NCBI GenBank assembly: GCA_028712155.1
Contig: JAQTQO010000012.1
Span: 1 to 38,518 of the forward strand
From: Patescibacteria group bacterium
GTDB taxonomy: Bacteria; Patescibacteriota; Patescibacteriia; Buchananbacterales; GWA2-38-13
Direction: 5' to 3'
Length of the DNA: 38,518 nucleotides
Shown: positions 15,121-22,402 of the stretch, piece after piece
How positions within the stretch are numbered: the first letter of the stretch is position 1
Layout of the letters: each line of letters starts with the position of its first letter
The notes under the pieces: generated by a model
Database searches by the model: none
Told to the model about the DNA's origin: nothing
The model's input: only the letters and a program-made list of their open reading frames with translations
Position numbers and translations under genes: made by a program

Positions 15121-16467
15121 TTATTTCTTTTTCGATTTCTTGGGTTTCTCGGAAATTTCAGCGGCCGGTTGGGGCGCCGCCGCCTCTCCTTCGGCGGGCG
15201 CTGGGGTAGTAGCCGGCGGTTCCGAGGTTTCCGTTTTCGTTTCATCCGGCGCGGCGGAAGCTTCCGGGGTCAATTCGGCGCCCTCGGCGAGCTTGCCGGC
15301 GGCAATGATATCAATCTTCCAGCCGGTGAGCTTGGCCGCCAGCCGCACATTCTGACCGCCGCGGCCGATGGCCAGGGACAACTGGTCTTCCGGTACCGTC
15401 ACCACGGCCGTCCGGTTGGGTTCGTCGATCTGGATGCTGGAGACCTTGGCCGGCGAGAGCGCGTTACCCAGGTACACTACGGGATTGGCGTCGTATTGAA
15501 TGATGTCAATTTTTTCTCCGCGCAGTTCCGAGATGATGGTTTGCACGCGGGCGCCGCGCTGGCCGATACAAGATCCGATCGGGTCGATGTTTTCGTCGTC
15601 GGTCCAGACGGCGACTTTGGTGCGCGAGCCGGCCTCGCGGGCAATGCCTTTGATCTGGACCGTGCCGTTGGCGATTTCCGGGATTTCGGTATGGAAGAGT
15701 ACCCGGACGATCTGCGGATGCGAGCGCGACACGACGATCTCCGGTCCGCGGGTGCCTTTGGTGACCGACACCACGTAGACTTTCAGGCGTTCGCCCGGCG
15801 GGTAGGGTTCACGTTCGATCTGCTCCTCGGGCGGCAGGATCGCCGCGGCCCGACCGAACTCGATCAACACCATGCGGCCCTCGCGCCGCTGGACGGTGCC
15901 CGTAGCGATTTGACCTTCGCGGCCCTTGAATTCGTTGAAGACCATTTCGCGCTCCGCCTCGCGGATCTTTTGGGTGATGACTTGCTTGGCGGTTTGCGCG
16001 GCCATGCGTCCGAACGCGCCCGGCGTTTCCAGTTCCTGAACCAGCTCTTCGCCGATATTAACGTCCGGTTTGATCTTTTTGGCGTCGGAGATCTGAATTT
16101 CCGTTTTCGGGTTGAAACGCGGTTTCTCCGGATCAGTGGTCCCCGCAGCCGGCGCAGCGGTTCCATCCGTCGGTGCGGCCGGCGGGGGTGGCGGGAGCGG
16201 TGCCGCGCCGCTGGCGGCGGCTTCCAGGGCCGCCAGTTCTTCCGGCGGCAGGTCTTCCACCACGGTTTTGACGTCGCAGACCTTCATGCCGCCGGTTTCC
16301 ACGTCAAACTTAACCTTGATGTTTTGCATCCGGTTACCGTAGTCCTTGCGGTAGGCCGCGCCGAGCGCCGACTCCACCGTTTCGAGGACCGAATCGTAGG
16401 AGATGTTTTTCTCCTCGCAGATTTGCTTCATGGCCGCCGCAATGGCGGAACGCTGGTCTTTGTCCAT
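15121..16467 (-). CDS. nusA: Transcription termination/antitermination protein NusA
   Basis: A 448-residue RNA-polymerase-binding factor. The N-terminal domain ('ALGAAYRKDYG...IKVKFD') is interrupted after about residue 75 by a Pro/Ala-rich insert of about 45 residues. An S1 domain follows (about 180-250), then two KH domains with 'IGSCIGQRGARVQTIISELRGEKIDII' and 'LAIGRGGQNVRLAAKLTGWKIDI'. The C-terminus is a long acidic/Ala-Pro tail ending in a Lys-rich stretch, without the extra AR2 repeats of E. coli. Its leader carries a hairpin plus T-run right after the promoter, which suggests feedback control. Confidence 0.96.
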   Translation of the reverse strand: MDKDQRSAIAAAMKQICEEKNISYDSVLETVESALGAAYRKDYGNRMQNIKVKFDVETGGMKVCDVKTVVEDLPPEELAALEAAASGAAPLPPPPPAAPTDGTAAPAAGTTDPEKPRFNPKTEIQISDAKKIKPDVNIGEELVQELETPGAFGRMAAQTAKQVITQKIREAEREMVFNEFKGREGQIATGTVQRREGRMVLIEFGRAAAILPPEEQIEREPYPPGERLKVYVVSVTKGTRGPEIVVSRSHPQIVRVLFHTEIPEIANGTVQIKGIAREAGSRTKVAVWTDDENIDPIGSCIGQRGARVQTIISELRGEKIDIIQYDANPVVYLGNALSPAKVSSIQIDEPNRTAVVTVPEDQLSLAIGRGGQNVRLAAKLTGWKIDIIAAGKLAEGAELTPEASAAPDETKTETSEPPATTPAPAEGEAAAPQPAAEISEKPKKSKKK

Positions 16468-16503
16468 AATAAAATGAGAAATTATTGGTTGGATAATTGA
16501 GGC

Positions 16504-16530
16504 AAAAAATGAAGTAGCCTATCAGGCTAC
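16504..16530 (-). terminator. Leader hairpin with T-run in front of nusA (possible attenuator)
   Basis: GTAGCCT/AGGCTAC with a 3-nt loop, then TTCA and T6 on the minus strand. It starts about four bases after the predicted transcription start (16533) and lies about 37 nt before the nusA ATG. Confidence 0.6.
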
Positions 16531-16539
16531 CTTGTCCAC

Positions 16540-16569
16540 AGTATAGACGGGAACGCCGCGAACTGTCAA
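16540..16569 (-). promoter_or_regulatory. Sigma-70 promoter of the nusA-hppA-tig unit
   Basis: TTGACA, 18-bp spacer, TATACT on the minus strand. Start near 16533, leader of about 65 nt. It is divergent from the promoter at 16606-16634. Confidence 0.85.
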
Positions 16570-16587
16570 GCGAGCTCGGCGCTGCAG

Positions 16588-16601
16588 CCGGTTTTAACCG
16601 G
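16588..16601. promoter_or_regulatory. Operator-like inverted repeat between divergent promoters
   Basis: CCGGTT-TT-AACCGG lies between the two divergent -35 boxes (16564-16569 and 16606-16611). It could bind a dimeric regulator; this is inference from position and symmetry only. Confidence 0.35.
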
Positions 16602-16605
16602 ATGT

Positions 16606-16634
16606 TTGACGGGAATAATTTTCCTTGATATATT
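16606..16634 (+). promoter_or_regulatory. Sigma-70 promoter of the 16700 gene
   Basis: TTGACG, 17-bp spacer, TATATT on the plus strand; start near 16641. The ORF-track Met at 16625 is inside this promoter and cannot be the translation start. Confidence 0.8.
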
Positions 16635-16699
16635 CTGGAACTCTCGATGTGGTGGTTGATGATCGGTACTTGAGGCAATGGGTGCGCAGGAGGTGTTCT

Positions 16700-17476
16700 T
16701 TGGAAAAAATGAAGGTTGTCCTCGTCACGACGACCTTTTACCTGAAGCTGAATGATCCGCGGCTTGCCCTGGCGCAGCGGACCATCGAAGCGGCGGAGGG
16801 GCACCGGTACCCCATCATCGTCGTGGACGACTCATCGGATCCGGCCGTGCGCCAAGCCATTCGCGCAACGCGGTGGGCCACAGTCTGTGACCAGGCCGAG
16901 GACGGCATGGGTGCTTCCCGCCGTCAGGCCATTGCCGCCGGGCTGGCGTGGGAGAGCGGGACGGCCGATGTCGTCGTCTGGCTGGAGCCCGAAAAGTATC
17001 CGCTGGTCGCGCAGCTTACACCGGCCATCCGGGCGGTCCACGAACGGAGGTGCGAGCTCGCGGTGCTGCGGCGCCCGAACTTCGGGTGCCATCCGCGCTA
17101 TCAGGCGCGGTCCGAGCAGCTCGGCAACCTCGCGCTATCGGCGCTCACGGGCCGGCCGGATCTCGATCTTTTTTTCGGGCCGCGCGTGATGAGTCGCGAC
17201 GCAGCGGAAGTGTTCGGCCGGTACGACGGCCGGTACGGCGACCGCTGGGAAATCCTCTTCGTTCCCGTCCTGCAGTTGCTCGCCGAAGGTGGCTGGCGAA
17301 TCCATTCGATTCCGGCCGAATTCTACTATCACCCGCCCGAGCAGACGGCCGCCGAAGAAGGCGACCCCACTATCGTTCGCAAACGCGACGAGCAGCGCAT
17401 CGTGCTGATCGCCGCCATGGCGAGTGCGGCGCAGGATCTCCGGTTCTTTCCCCGGTTGTCCGATAACGGGTGCTAG
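16700..17476 (+). CDS. Divergent GT-A-fold glycosyltransferase-like protein (TTG start)
   Basis: A 258-residue protein that looks like a family-2 type glycosyltransferase but is divergent. The N-terminus 'MKVVLVTTTFY' and 'PIIVVDDSSDPAVRQAI' match the nucleotide-binding half. At the usual DXD position there is 'VVVWLEPEKYPLV', so the metal-binding aspartates are not obvious. The middle 'DLFFGPRVMSRDAAEVF' resembles the acceptor half. The start is chosen as TTG 16700 because a full AGGAGG lies six bases upstream (16688-16693); the next in-frame ATG is 16709. It is a monocistronic unit with promoter and terminator. It may be a non-catalytic or unusual transferase. Confidence 0.75.
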   Translation: MEKMKVVLVTTTFYLKLNDPRLALAQRTIEAAEGHRYPIIVVDDSSDPAVRQAIRATRWATVCDQAEDGMGASRRQAIAAGLAWESGTADVVVWLEPEKYPLVAQLTPAIRAVHERRCELAVLRRPNFGCHPRYQARSEQLGNLALSALTGRPDLDLFFGPRVMSRDAAEVFGRYDGRYGDRWEILFVPVLQLLAEGGWRIHSIPAEFYYHPPEQTAAEEGDPTIVRKRDEQRIVLIAAMASAAQDLRFFPRLSDNGC

Positions 17477-17504
17477 GCCCGTGGCGCAGGGAAAAAAATA
17501 GAAC

Positions 17505-17536
17505 GCCGTTGTCATTGATCTGACAACGGCATTTTT
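17505..17536. terminator. Intrinsic terminator, probably bidirectional
   Basis: GCCGTTGTCA/TGACAACGGC with a 6-nt loop, followed by ATTTTT on + and by a T7 run six bases beyond the stem on -. It lies between the convergent 16700 gene and the GT2 gene. Confidence 0.92.
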
Positions 17537-17554
17537 CTTGGTGTGGAAAATTTT

Positions 17555-18517
17555 TTATGGCCTGGCGCGCGGATTATTGAGCACTTCGCGCACGACGTAC
17601 TTGGGCCGGTGTTTGACCTCTTCAAAAATGCGGCCGAGGTACTCGCCGATAATTGAGAGGGAGAGCAGCTGCACCGTGCCGAAGAATAAGACCATCAGAA
17701 TAATCGTGCGGATGCCGCGCTGGCCTTCCGGCAGGTAGCCGAAGATGTAGCCGCCCAGGTAGAAGAGCAGCGCCAGCGACGTGACCACGACCAGGATTCC
17801 CGAAATGGTGGTAATCCACTCCAGCGGCGCATAGGAGAATGAGAAGAGTCCTTTGCGCGCGGTGCGGATGTACGTCCAGAATGTGAATTTGGTTTTCCCG
17901 GCGGTCCGTTCGCCCCGGAAGTACGGGATGCCGGTCGCCCTAAACCCGGCCCAGGCGCGCAAGCCGCGCACGAAGCGGTTGCGCTCGGGCATGGCGTTGA
18001 TGACGTTTACCACCTTGCGGTCCATCAGCGAAAACTCCGACACGTCCAGGGGGATGTCGAGGTACGAGGTGGATTTCATCAGCCGGTAGAACAGTTTGTA
18101 GCAGGCATTGCGAATGGGGTTGCCTGCGCGGCGCGACCGGATGCCGTAGACCACGTCGTAGCCGGAAATCCATTTTTTGACAAATTGCGGGATCATCTCG
18201 GGCGGGTCCTGCAGGTCGGCGTCCGCCCAGACCACGGCGTCGCCCGAGGTGTGCTCGGTACCGGCGGTATAGGTGTGGTCAGGAGAACCGAAGTTGCGCG
18301 ACAGCATGACGACCACCACGCGCGGGTCGGCGGCGGCGAGTTTGCGGTAGATGGGTTCCGAAGCGTCGGTCGAACCGTTGTCGGCGAAAACGATCTCGTA
18401 ATTCGGCGTCACTTGCAAAAGCACCTCCTTGAGTTTCCCGTAGGTGCGCTCAAGATTTTCCTGCTCGTTGTAGCAGGGCACGACAACGGATATTTTTTTG
18501 CTGGTGAGCGTCGGCAT
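17555..18517 (-). CDS. Family 2 glycosyltransferase, polyprenyl-phosphate type (DPMS/GtrB/ArnC-like)
   Basis: A 320-residue membrane-attached glycosyltransferase that probably makes an undecaprenyl-phosphate sugar. Motifs: 'SVVVPCYNEQENLE' at the N-terminus, 'ADNGSTD' (the usual DDGS with Asn), 'ADADLQDPPE' (DXD, about residues 99-101), and 'FRGERTAGKTKFTF' before two transmembrane helices (about residues 235-258 and 270-295). The architecture equals GtrB/YfdH/ArnC. It is the last gene of the rnhB operon, 17 nt after yraN, ahead of a strong terminator. The sugar cannot be deduced. Confidence 0.94.
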   Translation of the reverse strand: MPTLTSKKISVVVPCYNEQENLERTYGKLKEVLLQVTPNYEIVFADNGSTDASEPIYRKLAAADPRVVVVMLSRNFGSPDHTYTAGTEHTSGDAVVWADADLQDPPEMIPQFVKKWISGYDVVYGIRSRRAGNPIRNACYKLFYRLMKSTSYLDIPLDVSEFSLMDRKVVNVINAMPERNRFVRGLRAWAGFRATGIPYFRGERTAGKTKFTFWTYIRTARKGLFSFSYAPLEWITTISGILVVVTSLALLFYLGGYIFGYLPEGQRGIRTIILMVLFFGTVQLLSLSIIGEYLGRIFEEVKHRPKYVVREVLNNPRARP

Positions 18518-18534
18518 ACGTATAAGAGGTGAGA

Positions 18535-18897
18535 TTACGCGGTCACGTTTTCGAAATGGGTGATTTTTTCCTGTCCGTCTTCAAATTTTTCAATACTGAC
18601 GACATCGAGCCGGTACGCGGGGGGAGGGCTGTGAAGCCGCGTCAGGTATTCCGCCATGGCCCGCCCGATCCGTTGCTGTTTGCCTGCGCCGACCGCGTCT
18701 TCCGGAAATCCCAGTCCGCCGGCCGTTCGCGTTTTCACTTCGACGAACACCAGGCAGTCGCCGTCGCGGCAGATGAGGTCAACTTCACCGGCGCGGGTGC
18801 GGAAATTCCGTGCGACCATCCGGTAGCCCTTGCGTTTGAGGAATTTTTCCGCTGTCCGTTCGCCTTTTGAACCGAGGATGCTGCCAAGCCAGGCCAT
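18535..18897 (-). CDS. yraN: YraN/UPF0102 family endonuclease-like protein
   Basis: A 120-residue protein with a restriction-endonuclease-like fold. It starts 'MAWLGSILGSKGERTAEKFLKRKGYRMVARNFR' in part, and carries 'GEVDLI' and 'LVFVEVKTR', the D...ExK catalytic pattern of the family. The track ORF runs upstream to 19491, but that extension is a shadow of the membrane-protein and methyltransferase genes; the ATG at 18897 matches the family N-terminus. The neighbourhood with rnhB is classical for this family. The biological substrate is unknown. Confidence 0.93.
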   Translation of the reverse strand: MAWLGSILGSKGERTAEKFLKRKGYRMVARNFRTRAGEVDLICRDGDCLVFVEVKTRTAGGLGFPEDAVGAGKQQRIGRAMAEYLTRLHSPPPAYRLDVVSIEKFEDGQEKITHFENVTA

Positions 18898-18920
18898 GTG
18901 ATTGCGGGTTCCCCCGGCAA

Positions 18921-19325
18921 TTATTTTGGCAGATACTTTTCGATCTGCAGCCGCCGTTGACGTTCCTCGCGTTTCTGCGGTTGCGTTTTCCATTCCTTCC
19001 ATGCGACCGTCGCCACCCACGCGACGGTGATGGCCGTCCAGGCGGCCAGTAACAACCGTGACGAGAGGACGGGCACGCCGAGCCAGGCCACACCCGTGTA
19101 GGGCAAAAGCAGGATGCCCATGGTCATCAGCGGAAGCGCCAGCTGGCGGTAGGCATGCCGGCTGATGGGATCGGACGTGCGTGCGGCGTGCGATCGCGCC
19201 GCGATGCTGAGGAGTATCGCGACCACGGCCACGGCCGGGAGCAGCCGCTGGCCGGCCGGTCCCAGCGGGTCGGGATGCAAATTCAAGAGGTATCCCAAGT
19301 TGAGGTAGTAGGAGAGCGGCTGCAT
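18921..19325 (-). CDS. Small membrane protein, family not recognised
   Basis: A 134-residue protein with about three to four hydrophobic segments (roughly residues 26-42, 62-80, 84-106) and a strongly basic Arg/Lys/Gln-rich C-terminal tail ('WKTQPQKREERQRRLQIEKYLPK' in part). It lies 12 nt after the methyltransferase gene and 23 nt before yraN, so it is translated within the rnhB operon. No enzymatic motif was seen. The hydrophobicity and intact frame among tightly packed genes make it real. Confidence 0.8.
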   Translation of the reverse strand: MQPLSYYLNLGYLLNLHPDPLGPAGQRLLPAVAVVAILLSIAARSHAARTSDPISRHAYRQLALPLMTMGILLLPYTGVAWLGVPVLSSRLLLAAWTAITVAWVATVAWKEWKTQPQKREERQRRLQIEKYLPK

Positions 19326-19337
19326 AGTTTCCAGAGA

Positions 19338-19892
19338 TTATGATTTCGTGAATACGATTCCGTAGTGGTATTTGCCCGCGTCGAACGTTTCCTGCCGTTG
19401 CAACCGGGCGGCGGTGCCGAGCGCCACCACCTGGTCGGGAGAAAGGCGGTGGTCGGTCGGCGGCCCGAACGGGGTGGCGGTAGTTTTCCATTCCACCACC
19501 AGCAGTTGCCCGCCGGGTTTCAAGAGCCGTCGGGCTTCGCGGAAAATACTGGCACGGTCACGCGTTTGAAAGAGTACGTTGATGAGCAGGGTGATGTCAA
19601 GGCTTGCTTCCGGTACGGCGGTGACCCCGACGATCTCAAGATTCGCCCAGATCGGTTTGATGTTGGGTAGATTTTCCAGCCGGGCTTTCTTGGCGATTTC
19701 CGCCAGAGCCGATTTCAGAATATCCACGGCATAGACTTTGCCGGTGGTGCCCGCCAGCCGGGCGGCGCCCAGGGTGAACTGGCCATGACCCCCGCAGCCA
19801 AGGTCGGCGATCTTGCTCCCCGCGCGGAGCTTGAGGTGCGCAAATACCGCTTCGGGATGGAGGAGCTGGCTGTCGCTGGTGATGTAGGGCAT
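19338..19892 (-). CDS. Class I SAM-dependent methyltransferase
   Basis: A 184-residue Rossmann-fold methyltransferase. Motif I is 'IADLGCGGHGQFTL' (about residues 28-41), the acidic ribose-binding position is 'VYAVDI', motif IV is 'LDITLLINVLFQT', and the post-motif is 'LLKPGGQLLVVEW'. This looks like a Methyltransf_31/UbiE-type protein with small or lipid substrates. It sits 32 nt after rnhB and 12 nt before the membrane protein. The substrate is unknown. Confidence 0.9.
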   Translation of the reverse strand: MPYITSDSQLLHPEAVFAHLKLRAGSKIADLGCGGHGQFTLGAARLAGTTGKVYAVDILKSALAEIAKKARLENLPNIKPIWANLEIVGVTAVPEASLDITLLINVLFQTRDRASIFREARRLLKPGGQLLVVEWKTTATPFGPPTDHRLSPDQVVALGTAARLQRQETFDAGKYHYGIVFTKS

Positions 19893-19924
19893 ACGATGAA
19901 ACGTGAATTATCACTCATTGATAA

Positions 19925-20617
19925 CTACAGTTTAGCAGGTTTGTCCGACTTCCGAAAAGACGGAGTCCGTTCCTTCGTTTTCATGCAATCAAAGATCGGC
20001 CGGTACGACCGGCGGTGGATCGCACACGGCCCGAATTGTGTGAGCGCGGCTTGGTGTTCGGGCGTGCCGTAGCCTTTATGATGTGCAAATCCGTAGGCGG
20101 GGTACCGGCGGTGGAGTGCGACCATCATGCGGTCGCGGGTGACTTTCGCGATAATCGAAGCGGCGGCGATGCAAAAAACGGAATTATCGCCGTCGATGAT
20201 CTGGCGATTCGGTACGGCGAACAGAAAACCCCGTCCATCCACCAGAAGAAATGCCGGTTGCCGGGGGAGCGCCGCGATGGCGCGTTCCATGGCCAGCTGA
20301 TTGGCCGCCGTCAATCCGCAGCAGTCGAGCTCGGCATGGCTGACCATCCCGACGGCCCAGGCGATTTTTTGCGTGAGAGCGTCGTACGCGCGTTCGCGCT
20401 GTTTTTCGCTCAAGGTCTTTGAGTCGCGCACCAGCCGCCGGAGCCGGCGGCAGGGCGCAAGTTCGGCGGCCGTCAGCAGTACCGCCCCGGCCACCAAGGG
20501 GCCGGCCCAGGCGCCGCGTCCGACCTCGTCGAGGCCGGCAATGTGCACATGTCCGTCGGCAAATGTTGCCTGCTCAACCGCCAGGGTGGGTTTGCGCGCA
20601 AATCGAAAACGGTTCAT
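19925..20617 (-). CDS. rnhB: Ribonuclease HII
   Basis: A 230-residue enzyme that nicks RNA in RNA-DNA hybrids. Catalytic motifs are 'AGLDEVGRGAWAGPLVAGAV' (Asp30, Glu31), 'DSKTLSEKQRE', 'LLVDG' and 'AAASIIAKVTRDR' with 'FAHHKGYGTPEH'. It carries an N-terminal extension of about 25 residues and a basic C-terminal tail of about 20 residues beyond the usual domain. It is the first gene of the five-gene minus-strand operon ending at 17555. Confidence 0.96.
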   Translation of the reverse strand: MNRFRFARKPTLAVEQATFADGHVHIAGLDEVGRGAWAGPLVAGAVLLTAAELAPCRRLRRLVRDSKTLSEKQRERAYDALTQKIAWAVGMVSHAELDCCGLTAANQLAMERAIAALPRQPAFLLVDGRGFLFAVPNRQIIDGDNSVFCIAAASIIAKVTRDRMMVALHRRYPAYGFAHHKGYGTPEHQAALTQFGPCAIHRRSYRPIFDCMKTKERTPSFRKSDKPAKL

Positions 20618-20700
20618 ACACAGGGTATCCGGTTTTATCCCATCAATATTTCACTATCCAACAATCTGGGGATAGGCTCGGTATAACTTCGGGAGAAACT

Positions 20701-20916
20701 GTGGGTCGTTTTTATCCGGGTCATATCAAATCGGCGTGGCTCATGGTCAAAGATACCGGATTTTATCTCCGTTCAGCTGATTCTTTCGCTCTTGCTTCAC
20801 TGAGCGGCAGTGCGGTATTCTTTCTTTTGCTTTCGCTGGGTGGGCCCGGTATTTTCCCGTCGCATCCGGTAGGAGGGGAAACCCAGCGCCAAAATTTAGA
20901 CCCTTCTCCAATATAG
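20701..20916 (+). CDS. Possible 71-residue single-span membrane protein
   Basis: An ORF with GTG start at 20701, preceded by GGGAG at 5-nt spacing, and TAG at 20914-20916. It has one hydrophobic span (about residues 30-52, 'FALASLSGS' then 'FFLLLSLGG') and a polar tail. A good intrinsic terminator starts 11 bases after the stop. The track shows only a longer ORF from 20419 that is antisense to rnhB; I take the downstream GTG instead. A -10-like TATAAC lies 20 bases upstream but no good -35. There is no recognised family; it could be non-coding. Confidence 0.35.
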   Translation: MGRFYPGHIKSAWLMVKDTGFYLRSADSFALASLSGSAVFFLLLSLGGPGIFPSHPVGGETQRQNLDPSPI

Positions 20917-20927
20917 TACCATTACCA

Positions 20928-20957
20928 AAACGGAGCCGCAGGGCTCCGTTTATTTAT
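20928..20957 (+). terminator. Intrinsic terminator
   Basis: AAACGGAGCC/GGCTCCGTTT with a GCAG loop, then TATTTATT. It supports a plus-strand transcript covering the 20701 ORF. Confidence 0.85.
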
Positions 20958-20978
20958 TGAATGCAATTTCAACCGTTT

Positions 20979-21111
20979 ACCCCCACACCAGAACGCCACG
21001 GGCGTCAGCCCGTGGATGAATCCCCACACCAAATTTGGTGTGGGGATGAATAGTCAAAAACCTGGAGGGCATTGCTCTAGTGCCACGGACGTAAGTCCGT
21101 GGTGTGGGGGT
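20979..21111. repeat. REP/BIME-like cluster: two hairpins around a 28-bp palindrome
   Basis: An outer inverted pair ACCCCCACACCA (20979-20990) and TGGTGTGGGGGT (21100-21111) encloses three units. These are hairpin CCACGGGC-gtca-GCCCGTGG (20996-21015), a perfect 28-bp palindrome (21020-21047) with the same CCCCACACC core, and hairpin CCACGGAC-gtaa-GTCCGTGG (21083-21102). The right end abuts the trxB stop. Such CCACGG...CCGTGG hairpins are typical of REP elements mobilised by Y1 (RAYT) transposases; none is encoded here. It may also end the trxB transcript. Confidence 0.75.
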
Positions 21112-22044
21112 TTACTTTTGGGTTGGCCAGCGGTACGCCGGGAGGGTGAGGTAGCGGTGGGCTTCCAGCGCCGCCAGTGCGCCGTCGCCGGCTGAGATGA
21201 CCGTCTGCTTGTAGGCGACATCGGTGACATCGCCGGCGGCGAAGGCGCCGGGGATGCTGGTGCGCTGCCGCCGGTCAACGACGATCTCGTGTTCCGCGTT
21301 TTGCTGAAACGGCGCGACGATCGCCGGATCGGTGTCGGCGCCGATTTCGAGGAACAAGCCGTCAATTTCCAGCTCGCGGGTAATGCCGGACGCATCGCGG
21401 ATCGTGGCGGAGCGGATGACCTGGGTGCCGGTGATGGCGGTGACCTGGGATCCCAGCAGCAGCTGCACGGGGCTTTGTTTCAGTTTGGCAACGGTAATTT
21501 CATCGGCGCGGAAATCGTTGCGGCGATGGATGAGGTACGTGGCTTTGGCGATATGGGACATTTCGAGCGCCGCTTCCACCGCCGCGTTGCCGCCGCCGAC
21601 TATGGCCACGGTTTTGCCCCGGTAGAGCGGCGCGTCGCAGGTCGCGCAAACCGAAACTCCCCGGCCGAAGAATTTGTCCTCGCCCGGAACTTTCAGGCGC
21701 CGCGGCACTTTGCCGCCGGCCACGATCAGCGCGCGACCGGTGACCGCGTCGCCGGTACTGAGCGCAAGCGTGAAAGTTTTATCCACGCTAATTTTTGTGA
21801 CCTTGGCGGAAATGTGCACTGCCCCCAGTCCGAGCGCGGTCTCTTTGAACCGTTCCATCAATTCCAGGCCGGCCAGATGGCCGACGCCGGGGTAATTTTC
21901 AATATGGCTGGAGAGCGCGGTGGCTCCTCCAACTTCGGGGCTGATGATCGCTGTCGTCAGCTGTTTTCGCCGGGTGTAGATGGCAGCCGTCAGTCCAGCC
22001 GCCCCCGCGCCGACGATCAGCACGTCATAACGTTGCTCGGCCAT
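21112..22044 (-). CDS. trxB: Thioredoxin reductase (NADPH)
   Basis: A 310-residue flavoenzyme that reduces thioredoxin. FAD-binding 'VGAGAAG' near residue 11, redox-active 'CATCDAP' (Cys133, Cys136), NADPH-binding 'VGGGNAAVEAA' (about residues 149-159) and C-terminal FAD motif 'GAFAAGDVTD' are all in place. The redox motif has Ala-Pro after the Asp where CATCDG is usual. It lies 22 nt downstream of trxA in the same direction, so the pair forms a self-contained thioredoxin system. Confidence 0.95.
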   Translation of the reverse strand: MAEQRYDVLIVGAGAAGLTAAIYTRRKQLTTAIISPEVGGATALSSHIENYPGVGHLAGLELMERFKETALGLGAVHISAKVTKISVDKTFTLALSTGDAVTGRALIVAGGKVPRRLKVPGEDKFFGRGVSVCATCDAPLYRGKTVAIVGGGNAAVEAALEMSHIAKATYLIHRRNDFRADEITVAKLKQSPVQLLLGSQVTAITGTQVIRSATIRDASGITRELEIDGLFLEIGADTDPAIVAPFQQNAEHEIVVDRRQRTSIPGAFAAGDVTDVAYKQTVISAGDGALAALEAHRYLTLPAYRWPTQK

Positions 22045-22066
22045 AGGCGAATGGTGGTGTCTGCGT

Positions 22067-22402
22067 TTACGCCGGTGGTTGGCTCGGCGGGAGCGACTGG
22101 AGTTTCTCTCGCAGCGCTTCCTTGCTCTGCAAGCCGATCAGCTGGACGACGGGGTTTCCTCCCGAGAAAACGATGAGCGTGGGGATGCTCATGATCTGGT
22201 AGCGGCCCGCGATGTTGGGGTACTCGTCAACATTCAGCTCCGTGAATTTGACCCCGGTGAGCTCTCCGGCGAGCTGTTCGATGATCGGATGCTGCACGCG
22301 GCACGGCGCACACCACGGCGCCCAGAAATCCACCAGCACCGGCCGATCGGATTTCAGCACCTCGGCGGTAAAATTATTTTCGTTAATTGCGACAATGGGC
22401 AT
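22067..22402 (-). CDS. trxA: Thioredoxin with CAPC active site
   Basis: A 111-residue thioredoxin. The active-site region is 'VDFWAPWCAPCRVQHPI' (Cys31, Cys34), so the dipeptide between the cysteines is Ala-Pro instead of Gly-Pro, which can shift redox potential. The cis-proline loop is 'IMSIPTLIVF' and 'LNVDEYPNIA' matches the family. It is the first gene of trxA-trxB. The nearest convincing promoter is over 400 nt upstream (22819-22847), leaving a long folded leader. Confidence 0.95.
   Translation of the reverse strand: MPIVAINENNFTAEVLKSDRPVLVDFWAPWCAPCRVQHPIIEQLAGELTGVKFTELNVDEYPNIAGRYQIMSIPTLIVFSGGNPVVQLIGLQSKEALREKLQSLPPSQPPA

Noticed and set aside
18535-19491. 318-residue minus-strand ORF read as one protein
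   Set aside because: Only the last 120 residues (YraN) are real; the upstream part is the wrong frame of the membrane-protein and methyltransferase genes.
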